From Paenibacillus alvei DSM 29 (GTDB lineage: Bacteria; Bacillota; Bacilli; Paenibacillales; Paenibacillaceae): a stretch of 64,000 bases of DNA. The stretch lies in NCBI RefSeq assembly GCF_000293805.1, contig NZ_AMBZ01000001.1, positions 331,001-395,000 on the forward strand, written 5' to 3'. The notes beneath the pieces are model-generated. The model had not been told where the DNA came from. It was given only the letters and a program-made list of their open reading frames with translations, and did not search any database. Position 1 is the first letter of the stretch. Each line of letters begins with the position of its first letter. Shown here one piece after another: positions 41,851 to 51,591 of the stretch. The translations under genes were made by a program, and so were the position numbers.

Positions 41851-44171
41851 GGAATCGCATCCTTCCATCCCTGTTCTGCTTGCTTCCAAGGCATATCCAA
41901 AGCATCCATTCCATTTACCCGAACTTGGATTCGTTCACCCCCGACCGTACCAATGCCCTCAACCGGAACACCGGCTGCCTCGCAGCGGGCCTTTACCTCC
42001 TCAAGCTGCTCCGCGCTCACTGACAGCAAAATGCGAGATTGGCTTTCACTAAACAATGCGATGTCTGTTCTTAGCTCCACAGTATTCAACTCAAGCGCTG
42101 CGCCAACTTGGCCGCCAATACAGCATTCCGCAAGAGCAGCCGCAATGCCGCCATCCGATACATCATGAGCGGATTGCACAAGCCCTGCTTGAATAAGCTG
42201 CAAAACCGTTGCCAGCAAGCGCGATTCCGCATCCAAATCCAACTGAGGCGGACGGCCTTCAACCTTGCCATGCAGGACGGCTTGGAATTCACTGCCGCCG
42301 AGCTCCGCCTTCGTGCGGCCAAGAAGCAGAACTGCATCTCCCTCCCGCTTGAATGCTTGCGTCGTAATATGCTGCGTATCATGAACGAGCCCGACCATAC
42401 CAACGACCGGCGTCGGATAGATAGCTCCCTTTGCATTTTCGTTATATAAACTGACGTTTCCGCCGATTACCGGCGTATTCAACACGCGGCAGGCCTCAGC
42501 CATACCGTCGACCGCCTGTTCCATCTGCCAGAAGTTCTCTGGTTTCTCTGGATTGCCGAAGTTCAAATTATCCGTGATCGCAAGCGGCTCACCGCCTGAG
42601 CATACAATGTTGCGCGCTGCCTCGCAGACTGCAATTCGGCCGCCCATGTATGGATCAAGCATCACGTAGCGGCCATTGCAATCCGTCGTCATCGCAAGTG
42701 CCTTGTTCGTTCCGCGAACGAGCACGACTGCCGCATCCGAGCCCGGCGCTACTGCTGTACTTGTGCGAACCATCGTATCGTACTGACGATATACCCATTC
42801 CTTGCTTGCCACGGATGGCGAGCCAAGCACCTTCAACAGCGCTTCGTTCAACGCGTCAACACCGCTTACTTCCGGGTAAGCCGTTGTGTCCACAGAAGCA
42901 TTGGCCTCATAATAAGCAGGCACTTGAGAAGGCTTATGGTATATCGGACATTCATCCACAAGTCCGTTTACTGGCATATCGCCAACAACCTCGCCGCCAT
43001 ACAGCAGGCGCAGGCGCCCATCATCCGTAACGCGGCCAACTTTGCGGCAAATAACGCCCCAGCGCTCGAAGATTTCCATCGCAATAGGCTCATTATGCTC
43101 TTCAATGACGAACAGCATCCGCTCCTGCGATTCGGACAGCATCATTTCATAAGGTGTCATGCCAAACTCACACTGCGGCACCTCGTTCAAATTCAGCTCA
43201 AGCCCATTGCCCGCCTTGCTCGCCATTTCCGCGCTCGAGCAAGTCAGACCGGCTGCGCCCATATCCTGAATCCCGATCACGATGCCGGAAGCTATCAGCT
43301 CCAGACAGGACTCCATGACCAGCTTTTCCATGAACGGGTCGCCCACCTGTACCGCCGGACGTTTCGCTTCCGACTGCTCTGTCAGCTCCTCCGACGCGAA
43401 TGTCGCGCCATGAATGCCATCGCGGCCTGTCGGCGGCCCCACATAATACACCGGATTGCCGATACCGCTTGCTACGCCCTTCTGAATATCCTTGTGGTCA
43501 ATCAGCCCGACGCACATCGCGTTGACGAGCGGATTTCCTGCATAGCTGTCATCGAAAACGACCTCGCCGCCTACCGTTGGAATGCCGATACAGTTGCCAT
43601 AGCCGGCAATGCCTGCAACGACATGTTCAAACAAATATTTCACCCGCTCATCCTGCAAGCTGCCAAAGCGCAGCGAATTCAACAGGGCAACCGGACGCGC
43701 TCCCATCGAGAAAATATCACGGATAATCCCGCCTACTCCTGTTGCCGCACCTTGGAACGGCTCGATTGCAGAAGGATGGTTATGGCTCTCAATTTTAAAA
43801 ACGACCGCTTGCTCATCGCCGATGTCCACGATGCCTGCGCCTTCTCCCGGACCAACCAATACGCGTTCGCCAGTCGTCGGGAATCGCTTTAGCAGCGGCT
43901 TTGAATTTTTATAAGCACAGTGCTCAGACCACATCACACTGAATACGCCAATTTCGGTATAGTTCGGCTTCCGGCCGAGCAGCTCGCATATATGCGCATA
44001 CTCGTCTTCCGTCACACCCATTGTCCGGTACAGCTTCTGCTCTTCTATCTGCTCAGCAGTCGGTTCCTGGCCCATATGGCGCAAGCCCTCCGCTATGGAT
44101 TCTTCCTTCTGTCGAGCAAGGCGCGCTGCCGCCTGTTCTTGTGCCGTCGTATTAGTGAGCGTTGACTGCAT
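41835..44171 (-). CDS. purL: Phosphoribosylformylglycinamidine synthase subunit PurL
   Basis: About 778 residues, the large ATP-dependent subunit of the three-protein PurLQS complex (small-type PurL). Recognisable segments include [77 protein letters not shown] text, and [16 protein letters not shown]. It converts FGAR to FGAM with ammonia from PurQ. GGAGGG with six-base spacing places the start at 44171, 20 codons inside the open frame, overlapping purQ by 20 bp. Confidence 0.97.
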   Translation of the reverse strand: MQSTLTNTTAQEQAAARLARQKEESIAEGLRHMGQEPTAEQIEEQKLYRTMGVTEDEYAHICELLGRKPNYTEIGVFSVMWSEHCAYKNSKPLLKRFPTTGERVLVGPGEGAGIVDIGDEQAVVFKIESHNHPSAIEPFQGAATGVGGIIRDIFSMGARPVALLNSLRFGSLQDERVKYLFEHVVAGIAGYGNCIGIPTVGGEVVFDDSYAGNPLVNAMCVGLIDHKDIQKGVASGIGNPVYYVGPPTGRDGIHGATFASEELTEQSEAKRPAVQVGDPFMEKLVMESCLELIASGIVIGIQDMGAAGLTCSSAEMASKAGNGLELNLNEVPQCEFGMTPYEMMLSESQERMLFVIEEHNEPIAMEIFERWGVICRKVGRVTDDGRLRLLYGGEVVGDMPVNGLVDECPIYHKPSQVPAYYEANASVDTTAYPEVSGVDALNEALLKVLGSPSVASKEWVYRQYDTMVRTSTAVAPGSDAAVVLVRGTNKALAMTTDCNGRYVMLDPYMGGRIAVCEAARNIVCSGGEPLAITDNLNFGNPEKPENFWQMEQAVDGMAEACRVLNTPVIGGNVSLYNENAKGAIYPTPVVGMVGLVHDTQHITTQAFKREGDAVLLLGRTKAELGGSEFQAVLHGKVEGRPPQLDLDAESRLLATVLQLIQAGLVQSAHDVSDGGIAAALAECCIGGQVGAALELNTVELRTDIALFSESQSRILLSVSAEQLEEVKARCEAAGVPVEGIGTVGGERIQVRVNGMDALDMPWKQAEQGWKDAIPCLMK

Positions 44172-44838
44172 GTTGCTCCCTCCAAGCATGTAAAATGGAT
44201 GTAAACAAGCGAATGCCATCTGCTGAACCAAGCAGCTCGCTAACCGCGCGTTCTGGATGCGGCATCATGCCGAGCACATTGCCCGCTTCATTGCAAATGC
44301 CTGCAATATTCTCAAGCGAACCGTTCGGATTCTGCTCATACGTAAAAATGATTTGGTTCTGCTGCTTCAGCTTCGCCAGCGTCTCTTCATCACAGTAATA
44401 ATTGCCCTCGCCATGTGCGATTGGAATATTCAAAATATCGCCCTCGTTATAGTCCATCGTGAACGGCGTATCTGCACGCGTTACACGAATAGGCGCTGCA
44501 TGACAGCGGAACTTCAATCCTTCGTTCCTCCGCAGCGTCCCTGGAAGCAAGCCCGCTTCCGTCAAAATTTGAAATCCATTGCAAATGCCAAGCACATAAG
44601 CGCCTGCCTCAGCCGCCTTCGCAACAGCATTCATGACAGGGGCGAATCTTGCGATTGCTCCACTGCGCAAATAGTCGCCATACGAGAAGCCGCCTGGAAT
44701 AACAATAAGATCATATCCGTTCAAGTCCGACTCCGTATGCCATACCCGCTCTACAACCACATTCAGCGTATCTTGCACGGCATGGACACAGTCTAAGTCA
44801 CAATTCGATCCGGGAAATACGAGCACCGCTGCCTTCAT
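44152..44838 (-). CDS. purQ: Phosphoribosylformylglycinamidine synthase subunit PurQ
   Basis: A 228-residue class I glutamine amidotransferase: [20 protein letters not shown] at the N-terminus, [20 protein letters not shown], nucleophile Cys in [19 protein letters not shown] and His/Glu in [14 protein letters not shown]. It hydrolyses glutamine and channels ammonia to PurL. GAGGAATAGGCG precedes the ATG; purS ends 3 bp upstream. Confidence 0.97.
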   Translation of the reverse strand: MKAAVLVFPGSNCDLDCVHAVQDTLNVVVERVWHTESDLNGYDLIVIPGGFSYGDYLRSGAIARFAPVMNAVAKAAEAGAYVLGICNGFQILTEAGLLPGTLRRNEGLKFRCHAAPIRVTRADTPFTMDYNEGDILNIPIAHGEGNYYCDEETLAKLKQQNQIIFTYEQNPNGSLENIAGICNEAGNVLGMMPHPERAVSELLGSADGIRLFTSILHAWREQHAVNAH

Positions 44839-44841
44839 CGC

Positions 44842-45084
44842 CTATTCCTCCAACTCGTACCGATAGTCTTCAACGACTGGATTCGCCAGCAGCTTCTCGC
44901 ACATTTGCTCCACTTGCGCCGCAGCCTGCTCACGATTATCCGCGATAATGTTGAACTCCATATATTTGCCTATGCGCACCTGCTCCACACTGCTGTACCC
45001 CATCGTGTGCACCGCTTGCTCCACAGCAGCTCCCTGCGGATCCAACACGCCTGCCTTAGTCGTTACGAATACCTTCACCTTCAT
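44842..45084 (-). CDS. purS: Phosphoribosylformylglycinamidine synthase subunit PurS
   Basis: An 80-residue protein of the PurS family (KVFVTTKAGVLDPQGAAVEQ, then GYSSVEQVRIGKYMEFNI). PurS dimers bridge PurQ and PurL and are needed for ammonia transfer in Gram-positive FGAM synthase. GAGGGGGAAATAGGG precedes the ATG. It lies between purC and purQ as in Bacillus. Confidence 0.96.
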   Translation of the reverse strand: MKVKVFVTTKAGVLDPQGAAVEQAVHTMGYSSVEQVRIGKYMEFNIIADNREQAAAQVEQMCEKLLANPVVEDYRYELEE

Positions 45085-45135
45085 CCCTATTTCCCCCTCA
45101 TTCGTCCATACTGGTCTGTAATCAGAATCAAATGT

Positions 45136-46263
45136 TTATGCTTCGATCCATTGTTGCTCCGTAATGCGCTCAAACAGTTCGACATAGCGGCTGCGCGTCG
45201 CCTCCACAACCTCTGACGGAAGCACTGGCGGCGTTCCGCATTTATCCCACCCGCTCGCAGCCAAATAACGGCGTACGGGTTCTTTGTCCAAACTGTCGAT
45301 ATCGCGATCCAGCACGTACTGATCCGCTGACCAGAACCGTGAGGAGTCTGGCGTGAACAGCTCATCTATAATTACGAGCTCTCCGTCGATCATTCCGAAT
45401 TCAAATTTGCAATCGGCGAGCAAAATGCCCTTGGATGCGCACAGTTCTGCCGCATACATGTACAGCTCGATGCTGATCCGGCGCAGCTTCTGCGCGAGAT
45501 CTGTGCCGAGATCCTCGCACATGACCGCGAACGGCACATCTTCGTCGTGTCCCTCATCATGCTTGCGGGACGGTGTAAATATCGGCTCCGGCAGCTTCTC
45601 ATTCATGCGAAGGCCTGCAGGCAGCTCAATTCCGTTGACAGCTTGATGGGCAGTATACTGCCGCCAGCCGCCGCCGGTAATATAGCCTCTAACGACGCAT
45701 TCAAAGTCAATGCGCTTTGCTCGGCGAGCAATGGTCATTCGATCTTGTAGGGAACGTAAAATTGCGGATAAATCCTGAGGTTCGAGATACATATCTCGGC
45801 TATCGCAGCAAGCTTGCCGCTCTTCTGCCAAATCCTGAACTTCGCCTTGGCGCAGCGCATGTTCGCAATGTAAATCCGGGTGTGGGTCTTGGTGTGAGCT
45901 CTGGTGCATAGCCTGTAGCGATTCAGTGCCACTGTGCACAACATCGGGATAAAGCGCTCCGGATTGGCACTGCTCCAAATGCTTCGCCTGAACAGACTGC
46001 AAACCTAACTCATCAAGCGATACAACATGATTCGCGATCAGGTGCTTCGTCTGCTCGAACCAAAATTGGCTCAGCTTGTTCAGTACCTTTCCTTTGCCGG
46101 GCACCTCCGGCTTCAACACGGCATCGAATGCAGAAATCCGATCCGATACAACAATCAGCAAATGGTCTGGGTCCAGCTCATACAGTTCGCGCACTTTTCC
46201 ACGATGGAGAAGTGGCAGCGGAACGATGTCTGCTGCAGTCGCATATTGAATGTTTGAAGACAT
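45136..46263 (-). CDS. purC: SAICAR synthase with an internal insertion
   Basis: About 375 residues. The N-terminus (LLHRGKVRELYELDPDHLLI, VVSDRISAFDAVLKPEVPGK) and the later ARRAKRIDFECVVRGYITGG, GWRQYTAHQAVNGIELPAGL, CKFEFGMIDGELVIIDEL and TPDSSRFWSADQY segments are standard for SAICAR synthases of the larger (yeast ADE1-like) type. Between about residues 85 and 165 there is a low-complexity Gln/His/Glu-rich insertion (HQSSHQDPHPDLHCEHALRQ) not expected from the family. The frame stays open through it. AAAGGAGCACAGGAG supports ATG 46263 rather than the upstream 46347. Confidence 0.94.
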   Translation of the reverse strand: MSSNIQYATAADIVPLPLLHRGKVRELYELDPDHLLIVVSDRISAFDAVLKPEVPGKGKVLNKLSQFWFEQTKHLIANHVVSLDELGLQSVQAKHLEQCQSGALYPDVVHSGTESLQAMHQSSHQDPHPDLHCEHALRQGEVQDLAEERQACCDSRDMYLEPQDLSAILRSLQDRMTIARRAKRIDFECVVRGYITGGGWRQYTAHQAVNGIELPAGLRMNEKLPEPIFTPSRKHDEGHDEDVPFAVMCEDLGTDLAQKLRRISIELYMYAAELCASKGILLADCKFEFGMIDGELVIIDELFTPDSSRFWSADQYVLDRDIDSLDKEPVRRYLAASGWDKCGTPPVLPSEVVEATRSRYVELFERITEQQWIEA

Positions 46264-46393
46264 CTCCTGTGCTCCTTTCGGCATAACGCCCATGTAGTCA
46301 AAAGCGCGTGTCCAAATCAATCCGCTCGCCTTAAACAGCAGATACATTGAACAACCTCTAAAGGAACCCTCCCATATTTTCGCACCCGCTGCA

Positions 46394-46517
46394 GCGGTCT
46401 CTTCCGATCGTGGGTGGAGGGAAGGAAGAGACCGCCCGCATGCGGCTGTCAGAGGGACAGCCTACGGGAGCATCCTATGCATCATCTCAGGGGGATGCAT
46501 AGGGTTATGCAATAACC
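46394..46517 (-). other. Four consecutive hairpins between purB and purC
   Basis: Perfect arms: GCGGTCTCTTCC/GGAAGAGACCGC (46394-46435), GGCTGTC/GACAGCC (46444-46462), CCTATGCATC/GATGCATAGG (46474-46503) and GGTTAT/ATAACC (46503-46517). None is followed by a T run on the minus strand, so they look like mRNA processing or stability elements more than terminators. Confidence 0.65.
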
Positions 46518-47816
46518 TTAATCAAGCAAGCCGACTTGGCGGAAAATCGTATCCACATTTTTCAAATGCCATGCAGGGTTGAACGCATCCGCGATCTCCT
46601 CTGCACTCAGTACGGCCGTAATTTCCGGCGTGTTCTCGATAATGTCGCGGAAGCTGCGCTGCTCTTCCCATGCCTGCATCGCACGAGGCTGCACCGTGTC
46701 ATAAGCCTGTTCACGCGCCCAGCCCTTGTCGATCAGCTTCGTCATCACGCGGCCGGAGAACGGAACGTCGAAGGTGCGCTGCATATTGCGCTTCATATTC
46801 TCTGGGAACACCGTCAAATTTTTCACAATGTTCATGAAGCGGTTCAGCATATAGTTCATCAGCATCGTCGCATCCGGTAAAATGATGCGTTCTACCGAGC
46901 TGTGTGAAATATCGCGCTCATGCCAGAGCGGCACATCCTCATAAGCGGTCAGCATGTACCCGCGCATTACGCGGGACAAGCCGGAAATATTTTCGCAGCC
47001 GATCGGATTGCGCTTATGCGGCATCGCCGACGAGCCCTTTTGGCCTTTTGCGAAGGCTTCCTCAACCTCGCGGAACTCACTCTTTTGCAGGGCGCGAATT
47101 TCGGTAGCAAACTTATCAAGCGATGTCGCGATAAGCGCAAGCGATGCCATGTACTCGGCATGACGGTCACGCTGCAGCGTTTGCGTCGAAATCGGCGCTG
47201 GCTTCGTACCGAGCTTCGCGCATACGAATTTCTCTACGGATGGATCGATATTCGCATACGTTCCAACCGCACCGGACATTTTGCCGAACTCAACGCCGTC
47301 CGCCGCGTGACGGAACCGCTCCAGGTTGCGGAGCATTTCCGCATACCAGAGGGCCATCTTCAGGCCGAACGTTGTCGGCTCGGCATGCACGCCGTGCGTA
47401 CGTCCCATCATTGGCGTATCTTTATATTCAAGTGCTTTATTTTTCAAAATCTCAATGAAATTCAGCAAGTCGCGTTCAATAATCTCATTCGCCTGCTTCA
47501 TCAAATACCCGAGCGCGGTATCCACGACATCTGTCGACGTTAAGCCGTAGTGAACCCATTTGCGTTCCTCGCCGAGCGTTTCAGATACCGCGCGAGTAAA
47601 GGCAATAACGTCATGGCGCGTTTCTGCTTCAATTTCATAAATCCGTTCGATATCGAAGCTTGCATGCTCGCGGAGCTTCTTTACGTCTTCGTGCGGGATG
47701 ACACCAAGATCAGCCCATGCCTCACACGCGCACAGTTCCACCTCAAGCCAAGCCTTAAATTTATTCTCTTCCGTCCAAATCGCCCGCATCTCCGGGCGCG
47801 AATACCGTTCAATCAT
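46518..47816 (-). CDS. purB: Adenylosuccinate lyase
   Basis: About 432 residues of the fumarase/aspartase superfamily. [20 protein letters not shown] opens the protein, with [20 protein letters not shown], and the superfamily signature [20 protein letters not shown] carrying the catalytic serine. It acts twice in purine synthesis (SAICAR to AICAR and adenylosuccinate to AMP). ATG 47816 lies three codons inside the open frame. It overlaps the end of purK by 8 bp. Confidence 0.97.
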   Translation of the reverse strand: MIERYSRPEMRAIWTEENKFKAWLEVELCACEAWADLGVIPHEDVKKLREHASFDIERIYEIEAETRHDVIAFTRAVSETLGEERKWVHYGLTSTDVVDTALGYLMKQANEIIERDLLNFIEILKNKALEYKDTPMMGRTHGVHAEPTTFGLKMALWYAEMLRNLERFRHAADGVEFGKMSGAVGTYANIDPSVEKFVCAKLGTKPAPISTQTLQRDRHAEYMASLALIATSLDKFATEIRALQKSEFREVEEAFAKGQKGSSAMPHKRNPIGCENISGLSRVMRGYMLTAYEDVPLWHERDISHSSVERIILPDATMLMNYMLNRFMNIVKNLTVFPENMKRNMQRTFDVPFSGRVMTKLIDKGWAREQAYDTVQPRAMQAWEEQRSFRDIIENTPEITAVLSAEEIADAFNPAWHLKNVDTIFRQVGLLD

Positions 47817-49026
47817 CGTTCGCATTCCTCCACAAGTCCGTTAAATTCATCCATTCGAGCGCAGCAGCGATGTCCGGCCCTAGTATGTTAATATGCCCCA
47901 TCTTGCGCTTCGCCTTCGCTTCCGACTTGCCGTACCAGTGCAGCTTCGGCGTCACGCCAAGGCGGCTGGCTGCCGGATCGTCGGCACGGAACCATTGTAT
48001 CATGTCCACAGCGTCTTCGCCGAGCAAGTTGACCATAATAACAGGGGTGTGGAGCTCTGTGCTGCCAAGGGGCAGATTGCATATGGCCCGAAGATGCTGC
48101 TCGAACTGCGAAGTGCGGCAGGCATCCATCGTATAGTGGCCCGAATTGTGTGGTCGCGGAGCAAGCTCATTGACGAGCAAACGCCCGTCGGCGGTCAGGA
48201 ACATCTCCACAGCGATAAGCCCGACGACATCGATCGATTCCGCAATGCGGCGTGCAAGCCGCTCTGCCTCTTCCTGTACGTGCTGCGGAATGCGAGCCGG
48301 TACGATGGACATGTGCAAAATGTGATGCCGATGAATGTTCTCCGCTACCGGGAAGACGGCGATCTCGCCGCGCGGGCTGCGCGCCGCGATGACGGACAGC
48401 TCCAGCTCGAACGGGATGAACTCCTCCAGAACGAGCTCTGGCGTAAGTGCGGACAGCGCTTGATACGCCTCCTTCGCCTCATCCGGGTGACGAATGATGC
48501 GCTGACCCTTGCCGTCATAACCGCCGGTCGCGGTCTTCAGCACGCCTGCGCCGCCGAACGCTTCCAGCCTCTCCTGAATTTCGGCTGCCGATCCGATGGC
48601 TGCATACGGCGCCACCGGCACATTCGCTGCCGCGAGCGCTTCTTTCTCCCGCAAGCGGTGCTGTGTAATCCGCAGCAAATGACTGCCCTGCGGCACATAC
48701 GCTTCCCGCTCCAAGCGTTCCACAATTTCAGCCGATACATTTTCGAACTCGTACGTAATGACATCCGAACGCTTGCCTAGCTCATGCGCGGCAGCCGCAT
48801 CGTCGTAAGCAGCCGTTATCATATCGGCGGCGGCTCCGCACGGCGCGTCCTGCGCCGGATCAAGCGCTGTGAAGCGGTAGCCTAGGCGCACGCCCTCAAG
48901 CGCCAGCATACGGCCCAATTGGCCGCCGCCCAGCACGCCGATCGTCGCACCGGGGACAAGCACCGGTGCGTCCGCACGGCTCGGGCGCTCCTGCGGCAGC
49001 GTGCGGCCGTTCACAGGCGCGCTCAT
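47809..49026 (-). CDS. purK: N5-carboxyaminoimidazole ribonucleotide synthase
   Basis: A 405-residue ATP-grasp enzyme. [20 protein letters not shown] near residue 28, [30 protein letters not shown] lid ([17 protein letters not shown]) and [20 protein letters not shown] are diagnostic. It carboxylates AIR with ATP and bicarbonate to N5-CAIR, the substrate of PurE encoded immediately upstream; the start overlaps the purE stop (GAATGA). Confidence 0.97.
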   Translation of the reverse strand: MSAPVNGRTLPQERPSRADAPVLVPGATIGVLGGGQLGRMLALEGVRLGYRFTALDPAQDAPCGAAADMITAAYDDAAAAHELGKRSDVITYEFENVSAEIVERLEREAYVPQGSHLLRITQHRLREKEALAAANVPVAPYAAIGSAAEIQERLEAFGGAGVLKTATGGYDGKGQRIIRHPDEAKEAYQALSALTPELVLEEFIPFELELSVIAARSPRGEIAVFPVAENIHRHHILHMSIVPARIPQHVQEEAERLARRIAESIDVVGLIAVEMFLTADGRLLVNELAPRPHNSGHYTMDACRTSQFEQHLRAICNLPLGSTELHTPVIMVNLLGEDAVDMIQWFRADDPAASRLGVTPKLHWYGKSEAKAKRKMGHINILGPDIAAALEWMNLTDLWRNANDD

Positions 49027-49538
49027 TCGAGCGCCCCCGTGTCCTGCACCTGCTGCCGAATCGCTTCCCTGCGCGCCGCAACGCGCGCGCGCAATGCCTC
49101 ATCGTGCATGCCAAGCATCTGCACGGCCAGCAGCCCGGCGTTCGACGCACCCGCCGGTCCAATGGCGACGGTCGCCACGGGTACGCCCGCCGGCATCTGT
49201 ACGATGGACAAAAGCGAGTCCATCCCATTCAGATGCGACGACTTCACCGGCACACCGATAACCGGCAGCACCGTCTTCGCCGCTACCATGCCCGGCAGGT
49301 GCGCCGCGCCTCCCGCTCCGGCAATGATGACGCGGACTCCTCTCGCCTCTGCCGTCTCAGCATAGCGGAACATCTCGTCTGGCGTGCGATGCGCGGACAC
49401 CACCTTTTTCTCATAGGCAACGCCCATCTCCTCCAATATCTCGCACGCCTTCTTCATCGTATCCCAATCGGACTTGCTTCCCATAATGACGCCTACTACC
49501 GGCACACAGCCCTGCCCCTGGCTCACTGCGTTCGCCAT
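49023..49538 (-). CDS. purE: N5-carboxyaminoimidazole ribonucleotide mutase
   Basis: About 171 residues of the class I PurE family: [40 protein letters not shown] with the active-site His, [20 protein letters not shown] and [20 protein letters not shown]. It moves the carboxylate of N5-CAIR to C4. First gene of the purine operon, behind the riboswitch terminator. GGGTGA precedes ATG 49538; upstream codons in the open frame are unlikely to be used. Confidence 0.97.
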   Translation of the reverse strand: MANAVSQGQGCVPVVGVIMGSKSDWDTMKKACEILEEMGVAYEKKVVSAHRTPDEMFRYAETAEARGVRVIIAGAGGAAHLPGMVAAKTVLPVIGVPVKSSHLNGMDSLLSIVQMPAGVPVATVAIGPAGASNAGLLAVQMLGMHDEALRARVAARREAIRQQVQDTGALE

Positions 49539-49606
49539 CGCAATCACCCGCTTTCGACAATGTCCAACCAATCTGTCTTGATGCGCCGCTATAGCGGCAT
49601 GAACAT

Positions 49607-49637
49607 AAAAAAACGTTCAGGCTTCTCCCCCGAACGC
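49607..49637 (-). terminator. Riboswitch-controlled terminator before purE
   Basis: Minus-strand GTTCGGGGGAGAAGCCTGAAC stem-loop followed by seven T, about 70 bp before purE and downstream of the guanine aptamer. Confidence 0.85.
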
Positions 49638-49772
49638 ATCATCGACATGCTATGAGAAATGAGCAAACAAGCGGATCACTCCCGCTTCGGCAGGAATCGA
49701 ATGTTCACCACCACAACCGTCACCTTCCGGTGGCGTGCGGCAGCGAGAACAGTCTTCTGCCTGTTCGTCATT

Positions 49773-49838
49773 CTCGTAGTCCAAAAATTTACGGTTCTTG
49801 GGTAGAAACTTCCGGCCATATTCCCGGAATTATACGAG
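49773..49838 (-). ncRNA. Guanine (purine) riboswitch aptamer
   Basis: On the minus strand P1 CTCGTATAAT is closed by ACTACGAG. Between them are P2 (TCCGGGAATATGGCCGGA), the conserved AGTTTCTACC joiner and P3 with CCGTAAAT. The specificity base in the 3' joiner is C (GGACTACGAG), which indicates guanine or hypoxanthine, not adenine. It sits between the promoter and a terminator ahead of purE, so it should stop transcription of the operon when guanine is abundant. Confidence 0.95.
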
Positions 49839-49872
49839 CAACAATATTCGGTTTATCCTTCTTGTGCCTCCA

Positions 49873-49901
49873 GTTTAACAAGGCTTAACATGGCGTGTCA
49901 A
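49873..49901 (-). promoter_or_regulatory. Purine operon promoter
   Basis: Minus-strand TTGACA (49901-49896) and TTAAAC (49878-49873) with a 17-bp spacer, about 35 bp before the aptamer. Confidence 0.75.
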
Positions 49902-49906
49902 CAATT

Positions 49907-49950
49907 AAATGCGAATATTTTAATATATTATTTAAAAAACGTTCGTATTT
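49907..49950 (-). promoter_or_regulatory. Paired PurBox-like operators
   Basis: AAATACGAACGTT (minus strand, 49950-49938) and AAATGCGAATATT (plus strand, 49907-49919) each resemble the AWWWCCGAACWWT PurBox with about two mismatches. They face each other 18 bp apart just above the -35, the arrangement used by Bacillus PurR. Confidence 0.6.
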
Positions 49951-50027
49951 AGACGAAGGTTTTATTGTTAACCACGTTAAATATTCGGATTTGGCGAACA
50001 TTTCGCCCTCTTTCCCCTCACATACAA

Positions 50028-50064
50028 ATAAGCCAACAACAGGCCATCCCTGCTGTTGGCTTAT
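50028..50064 (-). terminator. Terminator after the universal stress gene
   Basis: AAGCCAACAACAGG pairs with CCTGCTGTTGGCTT around a short loop; minus-strand T-rich sequence follows. Confidence 0.75.
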
Positions 50065-50172
50065 CCCTTTACGTTCTCATAATGATTTGCTTATCGTAAG
50101 CCACAATTTCTTCTCTATCGCAACGATTACGGTCAACCATAACGATCAGCATCGCATTATAACTATCCATTA

Positions 50173-50607
50173 TTATTTAATTACCAGTACAGGCACCTTG
50201 GCGTGCTGCACGACATGATGGCTCACGCTGCCAAGCACAAACTCCTTCAACCCGCTAAGACCGCGGCTGCCGATAATGACGAGATCCGCATTGAACTCAT
50301 CCGCCTCGTCGATGATCGCTTGGCCTGGAGGGCCTTGCTGCAGAATAACCCCGGCTCGGTCGCCAAGCGACGCAACCTTGCCCTCTGCTTCCTTCTGCAA
50401 TCGCTCCGCATATTCGTACAGTTCTTCATTCGTTTCTGCTGAAGCCGTTGCATAGGCCGAACCCACAAAGTATTGCGGGAACTGAAATACATGCACGACA
50501 CGTACTTGAGACTCCTCATTCGCCTCTGCAAGCCCAATCGCGTGCTGCAATGCCTTGCGAGCCGGCTCCGATCCATCATATGCAACAAGAATGCGTTGAA
50601 ATTTCAT
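50173..50607 (-). CDS. Universal stress protein, UspA family
   Basis: About 144 residues of the UspA fold: KFQRILVAYDGSEPARKALQ at the N-terminus and the ATP-binding pattern LVIIGSRGLSGLKEFVLGSV with SHHVVQHAKVPVLVIK at the end (G-2X-G-9X-GS). Such cytoplasmic proteins accumulate in stress or stationary phase. The start at 50607 is favoured by GGTGGG. Single gene between DUF1294 and the purine promoter region. Confidence 0.93.
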   Translation of the reverse strand: MKFQRILVAYDGSEPARKALQHAIGLAEANEESQVRVVHVFQFPQYFVGSAYATASAETNEELYEYAERLQKEAEGKVASLGDRAGVILQQGPPGQAIIDEADEFNADLVIIGSRGLSGLKEFVLGSVSHHVVQHAKVPVLVIK

Positions 50608-50654
50608 AAATCCCACCACGCTTCCCCATAATGTACTAATGCTGTGCTTATTAT

Positions 50655-50936
50655 TTAACCAAATCGAACCAAAATAAAACCGAAAACAAAAATATTTACC
50701 AGCAAAATAAACGGTACGCCTGCCGTAAAGGTAACATGCTGCGTCTTATGGCGCTTGTTGTACATGGCGGTCAACACCCCTAACGCACCGCCGAGCCAAG
50801 CCGCTAGGAACAGCTTGCGCTCTGGAATGCGGCGTCGATGCTTCTGTGCCCGCTGCTTATCCACAACCATCATTTGATATCCGATCACATTTATAATAAG
50901 CAAGTAAATGAATACGATCCAAGTCCAGTCCTTCAT
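50655..50936 (-). CDS. DUF1294 membrane protein
   Basis: A 93-residue protein with helices at both ends (WIVFIYLLIINVIGYQMMVV and FTAGVPFILLVNIFVFGFIL) and the DUF1294 signature between them: DKQRAQKHRRRIPERKLFLA, AWLGGALGVLTAMYNKRHKT. Family function is unknown. It lies 35 bp before the universal stress gene on the same strand. Confidence 0.88.
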   Translation of the reverse strand: MKDWTWIVFIYLLIINVIGYQMMVVDKQRAQKHRRRIPERKLFLAAWLGGALGVLTAMYNKRHKTQHVTFTAGVPFILLVNIFVFGFILVRFG

Positions 50937-51069
50937 CCTATGTTACTGCCTCCCTCCTGTCCCTATTATACAATGGGGGCAATCCAAAAGTCCGCTGCCA
51001 ATCATCTGTATGACGCAACATATCAAATAGGCACTTCGTCTGTATGTACGAAAGGAGTGAGTCAGCCGT

Positions 51070-51591
51070 ATGCGCAAATGCATCATTCTATTTACAATTG
51101 CCTGCAGTATCTTTTTCGTTACCGCCTGTCAGACTGTGCAGCAGCATACATCCAAAATGCCTCCTGACACTCCAATGGAAGCCTCTTCTATGAGTTGGCC
51201 GTACAGCCGTATGATTTTTTTCAATCATCTCATTTATGTAGGCAGCGACGAGAAAGTCGACAAGGTGGATGAATTGCTTGGAGAAATCGAACATTCCTCG
51301 GATAAAGAGGAGGCAGTGAAAGGAAATAGCTTCTCGAATTACTACCCAGTAGGTACCAAGCTGTACAAAATGAAAGGCACGAGCGAGAATGAAGCCATTG
51401 CAGTAGAAACCGAAAAAGATGAATTCAAGAAGGCCTACCGTAAAAAATATAGCCATTCGGACAATGGCCGCATCTCCAGCGCCTTAGTTCATTTTTTTCA
51501 ACAGTTCATCCTTACTGATGAGTACCTTGCTTTTTTGATTTTGATAGACAGCAGGCACGTTTTCGTTGCCCTCCTGCAAATTCTGCACTGA
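51070..51591 (+). CDS. Hypothetical lipoprotein whose 3' end runs into the next gene
   Basis: A 173-residue frame with a lipoprotein signal (ILFTIACSIFFVTAC, Cys at residue 20). The N-terminal 135 residues are hydrophilic and look genuine (YVGSDEKVDKVDELLGEIEH, YYPVGTKLYKMKGTSENEAI). The last 36 codons (51484-51591) lie on the complement of the metalloprotease 3' end and read as a hydrophobic tail (LTDEYLAFLILIDSRHVFVA), unlike the rest. The original stop was probably lost. AAAGGAG precedes the ATG. No family beyond DUF-type lipoproteins; no terminator separates the convergent genes. Confidence 0.65.
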   Translation: MRKCIILFTIACSIFFVTACQTVQQHTSKMPPDTPMEASSMSWPYSRMIFFNHLIYVGSDEKVDKVDELLGEIEHSSDKEEAVKGNSFSNYYPVGTKLYKMKGTSENEAIAVETEKDEFKKAYRKKYSHSDNGRISSALVHFFQQFILTDEYLAFLILIDSRHVFVALLQILH

